Of a stretch of DNA of 64,000 nt, positions 35,193 through 44,515 are shown in pieces. The first letter of the stretch is position 1. Each line of letters starts with the position of its first letter. The stretch comes from Streptomyces ipomoeae 91-03 (GTDB lineage Bacteria; Actinomycetota; Actinomycetes; Streptomycetales; Streptomycetaceae), in NCBI RefSeq assembly GCF_000317595.1, contig NZ_AEJC01000061.1, positions 23,583-87,582 on the forward strand, in the 5' to 3' direction. The position numbers and the translations under genes are program-made. The notes below the pieces were generated by a model, which made no database searches, had not been told where the DNA came from, and saw only the letters and a list, made by a program, of their open reading frames with translations.

Positions 35193-35696
35193 TCAGGACG
35201 GCGGGTCCTCGCCCTCGTCGTCACCGGATTCGGTCAGCACGGGGGAGGCGTGGTGCGACCAGAGCTTCCAGCCGTCGGCCGTGCGCCGGAACAGATTCGT
35301 GGCGACGACCAGCTGCCCCACGAGCGGCCCCAGCTCGTCGCTGCCGTCCGGCGCCGGGGCACCGCTGAGGATGTTCTCGGTGCAGGTCACCAGAGCGGTG
35401 TCACCGGTGACGGAGACATGCACATCGGTGAGGAAGAACTGGATGTAGTCGGTGTTCGCCATGATCAGCGCGTACGACCGCAGCACCTCGCCCCGCCCGG
35501 TGAGGACCGGCCAGCCGGGGTGCACGCAGGAGATCACGCCGGTCTCCGCCGGGTCGTGGTACTCCTCGTCGACGCCCAGGTCGGCGGGGTCCAGCCAGAG
35601 CGAGGAGAGCGTCTCGAAGTCTCCCTGCTCCAGTGCCTCGTAGAAGGCGGTGTTGGCGAGTTCGACCTGCTCGACATCGGTGTGGGCCGAGCTCAC
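35193..35696 (-). CDS. NTF2/SnoaL-like protein in the folate operon
   Basis: A 167-residue acidic protein of the NTF2-like superfamily: helical start (VELANTAFYEALEQGDFETL), a conserved SCVHPGWPVLTGRGEVLRSY and a terminal sheet (NLFRRTADGWKLWSHHASPV). GTG 35696 overlaps the folP stop by 4 nt (GTGA), so the two are co-translated. Its widespread association with folP in actinobacteria suggests a folate-linked or housekeeping role, but no activity is known. The C-terminal codons are tandemly duplicated downstream. Confidence 0.82.
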   Translation of the reverse strand: MSSAHTDVEQVELANTAFYEALEQGDFETLSSLWLDPADLGVDEEYHDPAETGVISCVHPGWPVLTGRGEVLRSYALIMANTDYIQFFLTDVHVSVTGDTALVTCTENILSGAPAPDGSDELGPLVGQLVVATNLFRRTADGWKLWSHHASPVLTESGDDEGEDPPS

Positions 35697-36559
35697 CGCT
35701 CCCGGGCCCCTTCGATCGCACGGGTGACACGGACCGCGTCGGCGGTGGCGCGCACCTCGTGCACGCGAACCGCCCAGGCGCCCTGCTGAGCGGCCAGGGC
35801 GGATACGGCGGCGGTGGCGGCGTCACGTTCCCGCGCGGGCGGCGGGGGGCCCTCCGGTCCGGCCAGCACCCGGCCGAGGAACCGCTTGCGGGAGGCGGCG
35901 ACCAGCAGGGGGTGGCCGAGGCCGTGCAACCGGTCGAGGTGGGCGAGCAGGGCGAGATCGTGGTCGGCGTCCTTGGAGAAGCCGAGGCCCGGGTCGACGA
36001 TGACGCGGTCCGCCGCGACACCGCCCTCCAGAACGGCCTCCACGCGCGCGTGGAGCTCGTCCACGACCTCGGCGACGACGTCCTCGTACATGCCCTTGAC
36101 GTTGCCGCCTTCCATGAAACCGCGCCAGTGCATGACGACGAAGGGGGCGCCCGCGTCGGCGACGACCGGGATCATCGCGGGGTCGGCCAGGCCGCCGCTG
36201 ACGTCGTTGACGACGACGGCCCCGGCCGCGAGCGCCCGCTCGGCGACGGAGGCGCGCACGGTGTCCACGGAGACGATGACGCCCTCGGAGGCCAGGCCCC
36301 GGACGACCGGGATGACCCGCTTGAGCTCCTCCGCCTCGTCGACGCGGGTGGCACCGGGGCGGGTCGACTCACCGCCGACGTCCACGAGGTCCGCGCCCTC
36401 GCCGACCAGGTCCAGACCGCGCTTCACCGCCGCCGCGGTGTCGAACCAGCGGCCGCCGTCGGAGAACGAGTCCGGGGTGACATTGACGACGCCCATGACC
36501 GCGCAACGGTCCCACAGGGGCATTCCGGCCACCCGGCCGCGCCGGTTCTGCTTGCTCAT
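35693..36559 (-). CDS. folP: Dihydropteroate synthase
   Basis: A 288-residue TIM-barrel enzyme joining the pterin pyrophosphate to p-aminobenzoate; the sulfonamide target. MGVVNVTPDSFSDGGRW, VDVGGESTRPGATRVDEAEE, VVNDVSGGLADPAMIPVVAD and DPGLGFSKDADHDLALL are intact. ATG 36559 (MSKQNRRGRVAGMPLWDRCA). First gene of the leftward folP-NTF2-folB-folK-DUF3180 series; the IS element lies upstream of its promoter region. Confidence 0.95.
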   Translation of the reverse strand: MSKQNRRGRVAGMPLWDRCAVMGVVNVTPDSFSDGGRWFDTAAAVKRGLDLVGEGADLVDVGGESTRPGATRVDEAEELKRVIPVVRGLASEGVIVSVDTVRASVAERALAAGAVVVNDVSGGLADPAMIPVVADAGAPFVVMHWRGFMEGGNVKGMYEDVVAEVVDELHARVEAVLEGGVAADRVIVDPGLGFSKDADHDLALLAHLDRLHGLGHPLLVAASRKRFLGRVLAGPEGPPPPARERDAATAAVSALAAQQGAWAVRVHEVRATADAVRVTRAIEGARER

Positions 36560-36711
36560 GCGTCAAGCCTAGGCCCTGTGACCGATCATTCTTCTGCTTG
36601 CATTCTTCTGCTTGCCTTCGCTGCCGGTTCGTCTGCGACCTGAGCGAGAGCCCCGGGGCACGGGGGTAGCTGTGAGGCTCTCGCCCAGGTCTGTTCCGGG
36701 GGCCCGTGCTA

Positions 36712-37653
36712 GGGTGCGTTTCATATGTGGATCTTGATGTGTCAAGATCCCACTTCGTGGGGCGGCATGATCTGACGAATACACAGTGGGCGAAGCTGGA
36801 GCCCCTGCTCCCGGTCGGCAAGAAGCCTGGACGGCCACCGGTGCACACCAAGCGGCAACTGATAGACGGCATACGGTGGCGCACCCGCGCCGGTGCTTCC
36901 TGGCGGGACGTGCCCGAGCGCTATGGCCCGTGGGAGACGGTCTACGGCCTGTTCCGCCGCTGGCAGCGGGACGGCACCTGGCACCGCATCTTCGAACAGC
37001 TGCAGGCCCAGGCCGACGCCGAGGGACTGATCACCTGGGACGTCTCGGTGGACTCGACCATCGCCCGCGCCCACCAGCATGCGGCCGGCGCCCGCAAAAA
37101 GGGGATCTGCAGATCGAGCCGCCAGGCGGTGTGTTCATCGAGCCCGACGACCACGGGCTCGGACGCTCCCGGGGCGGGCTGACAACCAAGCTCCACCTGG
37201 CGGTCGAGCAGGCCCAGAAACCGATGTCGCTGGTCATCACGGCAGGACAGCGCGGTGATTCCCCGCAGTTCCAGGTGGTCTTGGGCCGCATCCGGGTGCC
37301 CCGGCTCGGGTCGGGCCGCCCGCGCACCCGGCCGGACAAGGTGCGTGCCGACAAGGCGTACGGCTCCCGCGCGAACCGTGCCTACCTGCGCAAGCGCGGT
37401 ATCCGCTGCACGATCCCGGAGAAGCGCGACCAGATCGCCAACCGCAAGAACCGCGGCTCCCACGGCGGCCGGCCACCTAAGTTCGACAAGGCCGACTACA
37501 AGGAGCGCCACGCGGTCGAGTGCGGAATCAATCGCCTCAAGCGGCACCGCGCTGTCGCCACGAGATACGACAAGTTGGCAGTTCGCTACGAGGCGACCGT
37601 GCTGGTCGCAGCCATCAACGAGTGGCTGTGACCAGCACTTTCAAAACGCACCC
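36712..37653 (+). mobile_element. IS5-family (IS427/ISL2-like) insertion sequence, 942 bp
   Basis: Terminal inverted repeats GGGTGCGTTT (36712-36721) and AAACGCACCC (37644-37653) bound an element with two overlapping transposase frames. The flanking dinucleotide TA (36710-36711 and 37654-37655) is the apparent target duplication; the ancestral target reads CTAG. Intact ends and open frames suggest a recent, potentially active copy. Confidence 0.88.
36727..37631 (+). CDS. IS5-family transposase, two frames joined by -1 frameshift
   Basis: DDE transposase of the IS427-like group, about 301 residues as a fusion. OrfA (from GTG 36727, ending at 37182) supplies the DUF4096-type N-terminus ([20 protein letters not shown]...[20 protein letters not shown]) and first catalytic Asp ([19 protein letters not shown]). 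OrfB, in the -1 frame, continues ([20 protein letters not shown] ... [20 protein letters not shown]) to [20 protein letters not shown], with the later Asp and Glu. The frames meet at a slippery A5G (37096-37101, CAAAAAG), so a programmed -1 frameshift is likely rather than a mutation. Confidence 0.85.
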
Positions 37654-39635
37654 TAGGCCGCTCGTACGCCTCCTTCGGTCAGCGCGTGGTCCGCCACCCG
37701 GTGGGCGCACGGGCTGGGGGCCTTGGTGCGGCGGCGCAGGGGGCGGGGGAGGGCGAGGTTGACGAAGCCTTCGGCCTGCATGGCGGCGAAGCCTATGCGG
37801 GGCAGGTCGCGGGAGGCGGCGTAGACGACGAAGCGGGGTTCCCAGCGGGGGCAGAACTTGGCGTTGAACTTGTACAGCGACTCGATCTGGAACCAGCGGG
37901 AGAGGAAGACCAGCAGACCGCGCCAGGCGCGCAGCACCGGGCCGGCGCCGATCTTCTCGCCGCGGGCCAGGGCCGAGCGGAACATCGCGAAGTTCAACGA
38001 CACCCGTGTCACGCCCAGACGGGGGGCCGCCTGGAGGGCCGCGACGATGAGGAGTTCGTTCATGCCGGGGTCGGCGGAACGGTCGCGGCGCATCAGGTCC
38101 AGGGAGGCGCCGTCGGGGCCCCAGGGGACGAAGTGGAGTACGGCTTTGAGGTCGCCGTACGGGCCGGGTGTCTCGTCGGCCTTGTGGGCGGTGGCTATGA
38201 GGCAGTCGCCGTCGGTCGGGTCGCCGATGCGGCCGAGCGCCATGGAGAAGCCGCGCTCGGTGTCGGTGCCGCGCCAGTCCTCGGCGGCGCGGCGGATCCG
38301 GTCCAGCTCCGCCTCGCCGAGGTCACGGACGCGCCGTACCCGGGTCTCGTAACCGAGCCGCTCGATGCGCTTCACCATCTGACGCACGTTGCGCATCGCG
38401 CGCCCGGCGAGAGAGAAATCCGCGACATCCACCACCGCCTCGTCGCCGAGTTCGAGGGCGTCCAGGCCGGTCTCCCGGGTCCACACCTCGGCGCCCGTCT
38501 CCGAGCAGCCCATGACGGCCGGGGTCCAGGAGTGGGCCCTGGCCTCGTCCATGAAGCGTTCGATCGCGCCGGGCCAGGCCTCGACGTCGCCGATCGGGTC
38601 GCCGCTGGCGAGCATCACACCGGAGACGACGCGGTACGTCACCGCCGCCTTGCCGCTGGGCGAGAACACGACCGCCTTGTCGCGGCGGAGCGCGAAGTGG
38701 CCGAGGGAGTCACGGCCGCCGTGCCTGTCCAGCAGGGCGCGCAGCCGGGCCTCGTCGTCGGCGGTGAGCCGGGCCGCCGGGTGCTCGGGGCGGAAAGCCA
38801 GGTAGATGGTGGTGACGGCGGTCAGCAGACCGAGGGCGCCGAGGGAGAAGGCCACCGTCCAGGAGGTGTTGCCGGTGTAGTCGACCGGGCCCTCGAAGCC
38901 GAACAGGCCGTAGATGACGTGTTCGAGGCGGGCGGCGAGGCTGGGGTCGCCGATCATGTGCTGGGAATGGGCGCTGACGACGACCAGACCGAGGAGTATC
39001 GAAGCGGTGCCCATCAGCATGAAGTTGGCGAGCGCCCGCCAGCGGCTGTGTGGGTCGGGCAGCGCGCGGAACTCGTCGCGGTGGCGCACCAGCGGGATGA
39101 GCAGTGCCAGGGAGATGAGCGCGCCGATCAGCGAGTGACGGTAGGCGAACTGGGCGATCGCCCCGGCCGGCAGCAGGACGACGGCCGCGCGCCACGCCCG
39201 TCGTTTTCGCCGCCGCAGACCGTGGGCGAGCAGGAGCAGCAGAACGCCCGCGCTCAGCGACAGAGCCGCGGCGAACGGACCGAGCGCGCCGGGCAGTACC
39301 TCGGCCATCGTGTGCATACGGCTGTGCCGGAAGCGGGGGAAGACGCCCGCCGCGACATCCACGAGCCCGACGAACGCGCAGGCCCGGGCGACCAGCGTGG
39401 GCACGGCCTCGGGGCGTGGTCCGCGCAGTGCGCGACGCAGTGCGCCGTTCACGCGCAGTGCGCCGTTCACGCGCCGGACGGCGCTCGACGGGAGTCGGCT
39501 CGACTCCTGAGCCTGGGGTCGGCCCGAGCGAACCGGAACCTCACCCGACATTTCCCTATCTGTCCTGACAGACATCGCATCCCGTAGTTCCGCGAGAGAC
39601 CTTGGATCCGGTGCCTTTCCGGCATCCGGCGACAT
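37653..39635 (-). CDS. Aminoacyl-phosphatidylglycerol synthase (DUF2156/MprF-like)
   Basis: A ~660-residue membrane protein. About five to six N-terminal transmembrane helices precede a C-terminal DUF2156 transferase domain (DKAVVFSPSGKAAVTYRVVS...GDPIGDVEAWPGAIERFMDE ... MKxLRR-like MRNVRQMVKRIERLGYETRV ... FNAKFCPRWEPRFVVYAAS). MprF-type enzymes move Lys or Ala from tRNA to phosphatidylglycerol, reducing envelope charge. ATG 39635 has GAGGG upstream; ATG 39575 is an alternative. An 18-bp tandem duplication makes VNGALRVNGALR near the N-terminus. Its TAG stop is exactly the IS insertion site and was regenerated. Divergent from an esterase. Confidence 0.87.
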   Translation of the reverse strand: MSPDAGKAPDPRSLAELRDAMSVRTDREMSGEVPVRSGRPQAQESSRLPSSAVRRVNGALRVNGALRRALRGPRPEAVPTLVARACAFVGLVDVAAGVFPRFRHSRMHTMAEVLPGALGPFAAALSLSAGVLLLLLAHGLRRRKRRAWRAAVVLLPAGAIAQFAYRHSLIGALISLALLIPLVRHRDEFRALPDPHSRWRALANFMLMGTASILLGLVVVSAHSQHMIGDPSLAARLEHVIYGLFGFEGPVDYTGNTSWTVAFSLGALGLLTAVTTIYLAFRPEHPAARLTADDEARLRALLDRHGGRDSLGHFALRRDKAVVFSPSGKAAVTYRVVSGVMLASGDPIGDVEAWPGAIERFMDEARAHSWTPAVMGCSETGAEVWTRETGLDALELGDEAVVDVADFSLAGRAMRNVRQMVKRIERLGYETRVRRVRDLGEAELDRIRRAAEDWRGTDTERGFSMALGRIGDPTDGDCLIATAHKADETPGPYGDLKAVLHFVPWGPDGASLDLMRRDRSADPGMNELLIVAALQAAPRLGVTRVSLNFAMFRSALARGEKIGAGPVLRAWRGLLVFLSRWFQIESLYKFNAKFCPRWEPRFVVYAASRDLPRIGFAAMQAEGFVNLALPRPLRRRTKAPSPCAHRVADHALTEGGVRAA

Positions 39636-39743
39636 TGCGCCCTCTAGGACGGTGCCTTGGCGAGGGAGGTTCACTCTGCACCGCAAAGCTGAACCAAAGG
39701 TCAAGGAAAAACGAGGAAAGAAGGGGCGGCGAGGGACGAGCCG

Positions 39744-40868
39744 ATGGGTCTTACGAGCAACAATGCGCTGGCGCTGGCGGTTGTGGCCGCCGTGCTGCTG
39801 TTCATGGGCACGGTGTGGCTGTGGCCGAAGCTGGCCCGTCGGGGCTGGCGTGCCGTCGGCGGCCGGATCGGCGTCCTGCTGGCCACGCAGGTGGCCGTCT
39901 TCGCCGCGATCGGCCTCGCCGCCAACCAGGCCTTCGGCTTCTACGCCAGCTGGGCCGACCTCCTCGGCCAGGAGACCGGCCAGGGCGTCGTCGTCGACCA
40001 CGACGGGGCCGACACCGGTGGGCCGTTGCGGGTGCTCGACACCCGGCGGATCAACTCGGCGGGCGGCGCCCGGCCCCAGGTCGGCGGCCAGATCCAGAAG
40101 GTCGAGATCGTGGGCCGTACGTCACGGATCGCGAGCCCCGCGTACGTGTATCTGCCGCCGGAGTACTTCCAGTCCCGGTACCGCACCCGCACCTTCCCGG
40201 CCGCCGTCGTCCTCACCGGCTACCCCGGCACCGCCGAGGCCCTCATCAAGGGCCTGCGCTATCCGCAGACGGCCCGCAGGCTGGCCCGCGACGGCAAGGC
40301 GCAGCCGATGATCCTCGTCATGCTGCGGCCGACCGTCGCGCCGCCGCGCGACACCGAGTGCGTGGACATCCCGGGCGGGCCGCAGACCGAGTCGTTCTTC
40401 GCCAAGGACCTCCCGGACGCCGTCGGCCACCACTACCGGGTCGGGAAGAAACCCGGGAGTTGGGGCATCGTCGGCGACTCCACCGGCGGATACTGCGCGC
40501 TGAAACTCGCGATCCACCATCCGGAGACGTACGCCGCCGGGGCGGGCCTCTCGCCGTACTACAAGGCGCCGATCGACCCGACGACGGGTGATCTCTTCCA
40601 GGGGAACAAGACGCTGAAGAACGAGGCCGATCTCTTCTGGTACCTGAAGCACCGGCCGGCGCCCGACACGTCTTTGCTGGTCACCAGTAGCAGGCAGGGA
40701 GAGACCAACTACAAGTCCACGCTGAAGTTCATCGAGTTGGTGAAGGACAAACAGCCGACCCGGATCTCGTCGATCATCCTCGACAGCGGCGGACACAACT
40801 TCAACACATGGCGGCGGGAGATCCCGGCGACGTTGCAGTGGATCAGCGGGCGGTTGAGTGACCGATGA
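39744..40868 (+). CDS. Membrane-anchored alpha/beta-hydrolase (esterase/antigen 85-like fold)
   Basis: A 374-residue protein with two N-terminal membrane helices (LALAVVAAVLLFMGTVWLWP and GVLLATQVAVFAAIGLAANQ) and an external esterase domain. Nucleophile motif WGIVGDSTGGYCALKLAI (about residue 248), a YLPPEYFQ strand and the late DSGGHNFNTW carrying the probable catalytic His match the esterase D/mycolyltransferase-like family. ATG 39744. It is divergent, 108 bp away, from the aminoacyl-PG synthase; aminoacyl-PG hydrolases of the same fold reverse that modification in other bacteria, so this could be the counter-enzyme. Confidence 0.82.
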   Translation: MGLTSNNALALAVVAAVLLFMGTVWLWPKLARRGWRAVGGRIGVLLATQVAVFAAIGLAANQAFGFYASWADLLGQETGQGVVVDHDGADTGGPLRVLDTRRINSAGGARPQVGGQIQKVEIVGRTSRIASPAYVYLPPEYFQSRYRTRTFPAAVVLTGYPGTAEALIKGLRYPQTARRLARDGKAQPMILVMLRPTVAPPRDTECVDIPGGPQTESFFAKDLPDAVGHHYRVGKKPGSWGIVGDSTGGYCALKLAIHHPETYAAGAGLSPYYKAPIDPTTGDLFQGNKTLKNEADLFWYLKHRPAPDTSLLVTSSRQGETNYKSTLKFIELVKDKQPTRISSIILDSGGHNFNTWRREIPATLQWISGRLSDR

Positions 40869-41138
40869 GGGACGACCACTGGGGGATCCCGGGGCGGGTC
40901 CGCAATTCATCGGAATTCCGCCGTGCGGGAAGCAGTACGGAAGCCGTGGGGGAAAGAACGCGATGTGGCCAAGGCGTATCTGGAATCGCGGGAGTTGATC
41001 CAGTAGAGGAGTCGCCGGTGGACGCATTGGTGCCGGGGTGGTGAGGGAGCTTGTGAGGGCTTGTGAGAGCTTAGGGGGCGGCTGAGTTTTTACGGCCCGG
41101 GGCACCATCATTCGCCTACGCGCGGTAAGTTTCTGGCC

Positions 41139-42845
41139 ATGCCACGTGGACGTCACCGCCATTCACCGCCTCTGCACAGGCTGCTGCCCCCCACGGCGAT
41201 CGCAGGCGTCTCGCTCGTCTGCGCCCTCGGGCCCTGGATGTTCTCCGAGCCGGCGGTGCTACGGGTCTCCGCCGCCGTCGCCGCGGCGACCGCGGCCGTC
41301 GGCGCCGCCGTGATGCGCCGCTGGGACGTCGAGGCGGGCAAACGCGTCGCGGACCTCACGCGCGCGCGGGCGAGTGACGAGTGGCGGCACGAGGAGAAGG
41401 TCGCCGAACTGGAGACCGACCTGGAGGAGTCCCGCGAGCTGCGCACCAAGCTGGAGCACAAGCTGCGCGCCAAGCGGGCCGAGTTGGCGAACCTCCGCAA
41501 CGAGCATGCCGCGCTGCTGCGTCGGTACGCCACCGCCGAGACCGAGCGGGCGAGCGCCCTGGAGGGCCGCCGTCTGCTGGAGATCGAGACGACGGGTCCG
41601 GGGGAGGGGCGGGCGTTGTCGGCCGGTGCCGGTGCCGGTGCCGGTGTCGGTGTCGGTGCCGGTACGTTCGCGCAGACTTCGCCGGTGCCGCCGCAGGGGG
41701 TGCCTGCGCCGGGGGTTCCTTGGGGGACTCGTGGGGCTGACGGTGGTTCGGCCGCCGGTCAGGGTGCGAGTGCGGAAGCCGAGGTCGCGGCCGAGGCCGA
41801 GGGTGATGAAGAGGGAGCCGAGGGCAAGGAGGTGGCCGCCGGGGTGTTTTCGCCGGCCGGTTCCTCGCTGTTCCTGCGGGCGAACTCGGCGTTGGAGCGG
41901 ATCATCACTCAGCGGGCGGCGGAGCAGGGGGCCGCTGAGGGGGAGGCCGACGAGGTTGAGGTCGAAGCGGAGGCTGTGGCCGAGACCGGGATCGAGGGCG
42001 TTTCTGACGTCGAGGCCGAGAGTGGGTCGGAGACCGGTGCCGAGGACGCGGTTGAGGTCGAGAACGTCGAGAACGGGGACGAGCCTGAGGCCGGCGTAGA
42101 GGCCGAGGAGCAGGCCGTGTCGGAGGACGAGGCCGAGCCCGAGGTCAAGTCGGAGGCCGGGGAGGAGCCCGTCGGCGAGGCCGCCGACCGGGCTGGTGAG
42201 CAGGCGAACGATCCCGCGAGCGCGCCTTCGAACGACGTGTCCGCCGACGCCTCCGTCGATGGACCCGCCGTCGATGGACCCGCCAAGGGGCGTTCGTCGA
42301 AGGACGGCTCCGGTGAGGACGGTTCCCCCAAGGGGGACCCGGACGGGCCGACCGGTGGGGGGTCCCGCCAGGGGCGTCCCCAGGAGGTCCAGACGGAGCC
42401 GGTGCCGGTTGCCGCCGTGGAGGAGGACGATCCGGCGGGGCAGCCCGGGGCGGTCGGCGGGCATGAGCACGCGGCCGCCGAGCCCGTTCCCGCGCAGTCC
42501 GAGGCCTCGGCTCCGGCTCTGCCGGCCGCTCGGCCGTCCGGGCACTTCACCGTGCCGACCGCCGTGGCCGTCGTCCCGGCCGCGCCGCAGCGGAGGGCCG
42601 CCGTCGAGGGCGGGTTCGACTTCTTCGGTACGCAGAAGGGCGCGGAGACCATCGCGGCCGTGCAGAACGAGGACCTCGCCGACGTGGTCGGCCAGGAGGC
42701 CCTCGCGTTGCACAAGGCCGAGTCCGAGGCGCGGTTCAAGCGGGCCGACGAGGCGTCGCGTGGGGTGGGCCAGGTCATCGACCTGACGGCCCACGACGAG
42801 ACGGAGCAGATCGACGTACAGGGGTTGCGTACGGCGGCGTCGTAG
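41139..42845 (+). CDS. Membrane-anchored coiled-coil protein with long acidic disordered region
   Basis: A 568-residue protein I cannot assign. A basic start and two hydrophobic segments (TAIAGVSLVCALGPWMF; VLRVSAAVAAATAAVGAAVM) lead to a ~70-residue coiled coil (WRHEEKVAELETDLEESREL...LRAKRAELANLRNEHAALLR). A (GA/GV)n repeat and ~270 Glu/Ala/Asp/Val-rich residues follow. The C-terminus is conserved-looking (GGFDFFGTQKGAETIAAVQN...EDLADVVGQEALALHKAESE). ATG 41139. The layout suggests a structural or scaffold role at the membrane. Short codon-scale repeats encode the acidic part. The 270 bp before it hold no gene. Confidence 0.75.
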   Translation: MPRGRHRHSPPLHRLLPPTAIAGVSLVCALGPWMFSEPAVLRVSAAVAAATAAVGAAVMRRWDVEAGKRVADLTRARASDEWRHEEKVAELETDLEESRELRTKLEHKLRAKRAELANLRNEHAALLRRYATAETERASALEGRRLLEIETTGPGEGRALSAGAGAGAGVGVGAGTFAQTSPVPPQGVPAPGVPWGTRGADGGSAAGQGASAEAEVAAEAEGDEEGAEGKEVAAGVFSPAGSSLFLRANSALERIITQRAAEQGAAEGEADEVEVEAEAVAETGIEGVSDVEAESGSETGAEDAVEVENVENGDEPEAGVEAEEQAVSEDEAEPEVKSEAGEEPVGEAADRAGEQANDPASAPSNDVSADASVDGPAVDGPAKGRSSKDGSGEDGSPKGDPDGPTGGGSRQGRPQEVQTEPVPVAAVEEDDPAGQPGAVGGHEHAAAEPVPAQSEASAPALPAARPSGHFTVPTAVAVVPAAPQRRAAVEGGFDFFGTQKGAETIAAVQNEDLADVVGQEALALHKAESEARFKRADEASRGVGQVIDLTAHDETEQIDVQGLRTAAS

Positions 42846-42927
42846 TTGCCGCCGGGCGCCCAGGCGCCTGACCGCCGGGCGCCCAATGGCTCGGGTGTGA
42901 GTGTGATTCGGCGACCGCGGGTCGTTC

Positions 42928-42956
42928 GTGGCTGGTCGCGCGGTTGCCCGCGCCCC
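42928..42956 (-). repeat. Dispersed Streptomyces repeat, copy C (inverted)
   Basis: Reverse complement of GGGGCGCGGGCAACCGCGCG-ACCAGCCAC, within the 177-bp spacer between convergent genes; flanked by a CGCCCCTTGCGGGGCG hairpin. Confidence 0.7.
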
Positions 42957-43022
42957 TTGCGGGGCGCGGTCCGGCTGCCCCAGTCGCTCAGCCCCAGGCG
43001 CCGGGCGACCCACCGCGAGGCC

Positions 43023-44513
43023 CTAGGCCATCCAGCGGTCCGGCCGCGCCTCCCGCCGCCCCGTACGTGAGCGCTCGGCCTGCGCGCGCAGCAGCTCCGC
43101 CGCCTCCCCGGCATCCCGCAACCGCGCCGTCACCGTCTTGTTCGCCCCGGTGTCGACATGGACGTCGGCGAGACCCTTGACGCGTTCCCACGGCCCCTGC
43201 GACAGCCGTACGCTCTGGACCTTCGCGTGCGGTACGAGGTCGAGTCGGCGCCGCAGCAACCCGTGCCGCGCCGCGAACACGGTGTCGTCGACGGCGAGTC
43301 CGTATCCCTTCCACCACACCGGCACGCACCAGCGGGCCCGCCGCGGCGGGCGTACCAGCGTGGCGGCGTCCGGCACGGTCACCCCCGGCAGTACGCGCGC
43401 GATCACCGACTCGGCGATCTCGCGCGGGGCGACCGGTACGAGCACGGAGTTCGAGGACCCGGCCACGTCCAGCTCGACCCGCACCCAACGGCGCCGCCGC
43501 CACAGCAGCGGTTCGACGATCCGTACGGTCTGGACGCGTCCCGGCGGCACCGTCTCGTGTGTGCGGTCGAGGAGGCCGTGGTCGATGCGGAGGCCGTCCG
43601 GCGACTCGCCCACCGTCCAGTCGTACTCCCCGACGAACCGTCCCACCGTGCTCGCCCCGGCCGCGCCGATCAGCGGCAGCGCGGTCGCGAGGACCGTCCA
43701 CACGCTCTCCGTGGCGAGCCACAGCACCGACGGGACGACGATCGCGGCCACCAGCGTTCCCCACGTGCCGCCGGTGAGCACCAGCGAGATGGCGAGTACG
43801 CCGCCCGGGACCTTCAACAGCTGCCTGGCCGGTGCTTCGCCGACCTCGTGCGCGGTCTCGGGGGCGAAACCGGCGGCGCGGGCGAGGAGTTCGGCCCGCA
43901 GGGCGTTGGCGTGGGTCTCGCCGAGATACGCCAGTTCATCCTTCTTGTCGGTGCCGACGACATCGAGTTTGAGTTTGGCGACGCCCGCGATCCGGGCCAG
44001 CAGGGGGCGGGTGACGTCGATGGCCTGGATGCGTTCTAGCCGGATGTGCGCGGTGCGGCGGAAGAGGAGGCCGGTACGGATGCGCAGTTCGCTGTCCGTC
44101 ACCGCGAAGTGGGTGAACCACCAGGTCAGAAAGCCGTACAGACCGGCCGCCGGTATCAGCACCGCCAGCCCGATCAGCAGGGTGGTCGTGTCGAGCCGGG
44201 TGAGGTGCCGCTGGGCCCCGTCGGGATCGTGCACCGCCCAGCCGATCACCACCGTCACCGGCGCCCACGCCCGCCGGAACGGGGTCACGGGATGCAGCCG
44301 ATGCTCGACGACCGGCACTGACTCCGGCTCCAACGCCGGCTCCAACGCCGGCTCCAACGCCGGCTCCGGCGTCGGCTCGGGCACCGGCACCGGCACCGGT
44401 GAGCTTCCGGGTGCGTCCGGGCCTATGGCGTCGTCCCCCATGGCGTCGTCCGGCTTCCCGGCCACGTCCGGCTTCCCCTCGCGTACCGCGTCGTCGGCGT
44501 CCTGCGTCGGCAT
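43023..44513 (-). CDS. Bacterial PH-domain membrane protein (YdbT-like)
   Basis: A 496-residue membrane protein with bacterial PH (bPH2/YdbS-YdbT) domains. After an acidic, Pro-rich leader with PEPALEP repeats (a 12-bp DNA repeat near 44331-44370), a helix pair ([20 protein letters not shown]) is followed by the first PH domain ([20 protein letters not shown]...[20 protein letters not shown]). Two more membrane helices and PH repeats ([40 protein letters not shown]) follow. In other bacteria these pairs aid resistance to membrane-active peptides or small-molecule export. ATG 44513 lies two bases after the upstream PH gene's stop. Confidence 0.85.
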   Translation of the reverse strand: MPTQDADDAVREGKPDVAGKPDDAMGDDAIGPDAPGSSPVPVPVPEPTPEPALEPALEPALEPESVPVVEHRLHPVTPFRRAWAPVTVVIGWAVHDPDGAQRHLTRLDTTTLLIGLAVLIPAAGLYGFLTWWFTHFAVTDSELRIRTGLLFRRTAHIRLERIQAIDVTRPLLARIAGVAKLKLDVVGTDKKDELAYLGETHANALRAELLARAAGFAPETAHEVGEAPARQLLKVPGGVLAISLVLTGGTWGTLVAAIVVPSVLWLATESVWTVLATALPLIGAAGASTVGRFVGEYDWTVGESPDGLRIDHGLLDRTHETVPPGRVQTVRIVEPLLWRRRRWVRVELDVAGSSNSVLVPVAPREIAESVIARVLPGVTVPDAATLVRPPRRARWCVPVWWKGYGLAVDDTVFAARHGLLRRRLDLVPHAKVQSVRLSQGPWERVKGLADVHVDTGANKTVTARLRDAGEAAELLRAQAERSRTGRREARPDRWMA

Positions 44514-44515
44514 GG

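Noticed and set aside
37091..37182. Transposase disrupted by a frameshift mutation
   Set aside because: The overlap, slippery A5G and intact second frame fit the normal two-frame organisation of this IS group.
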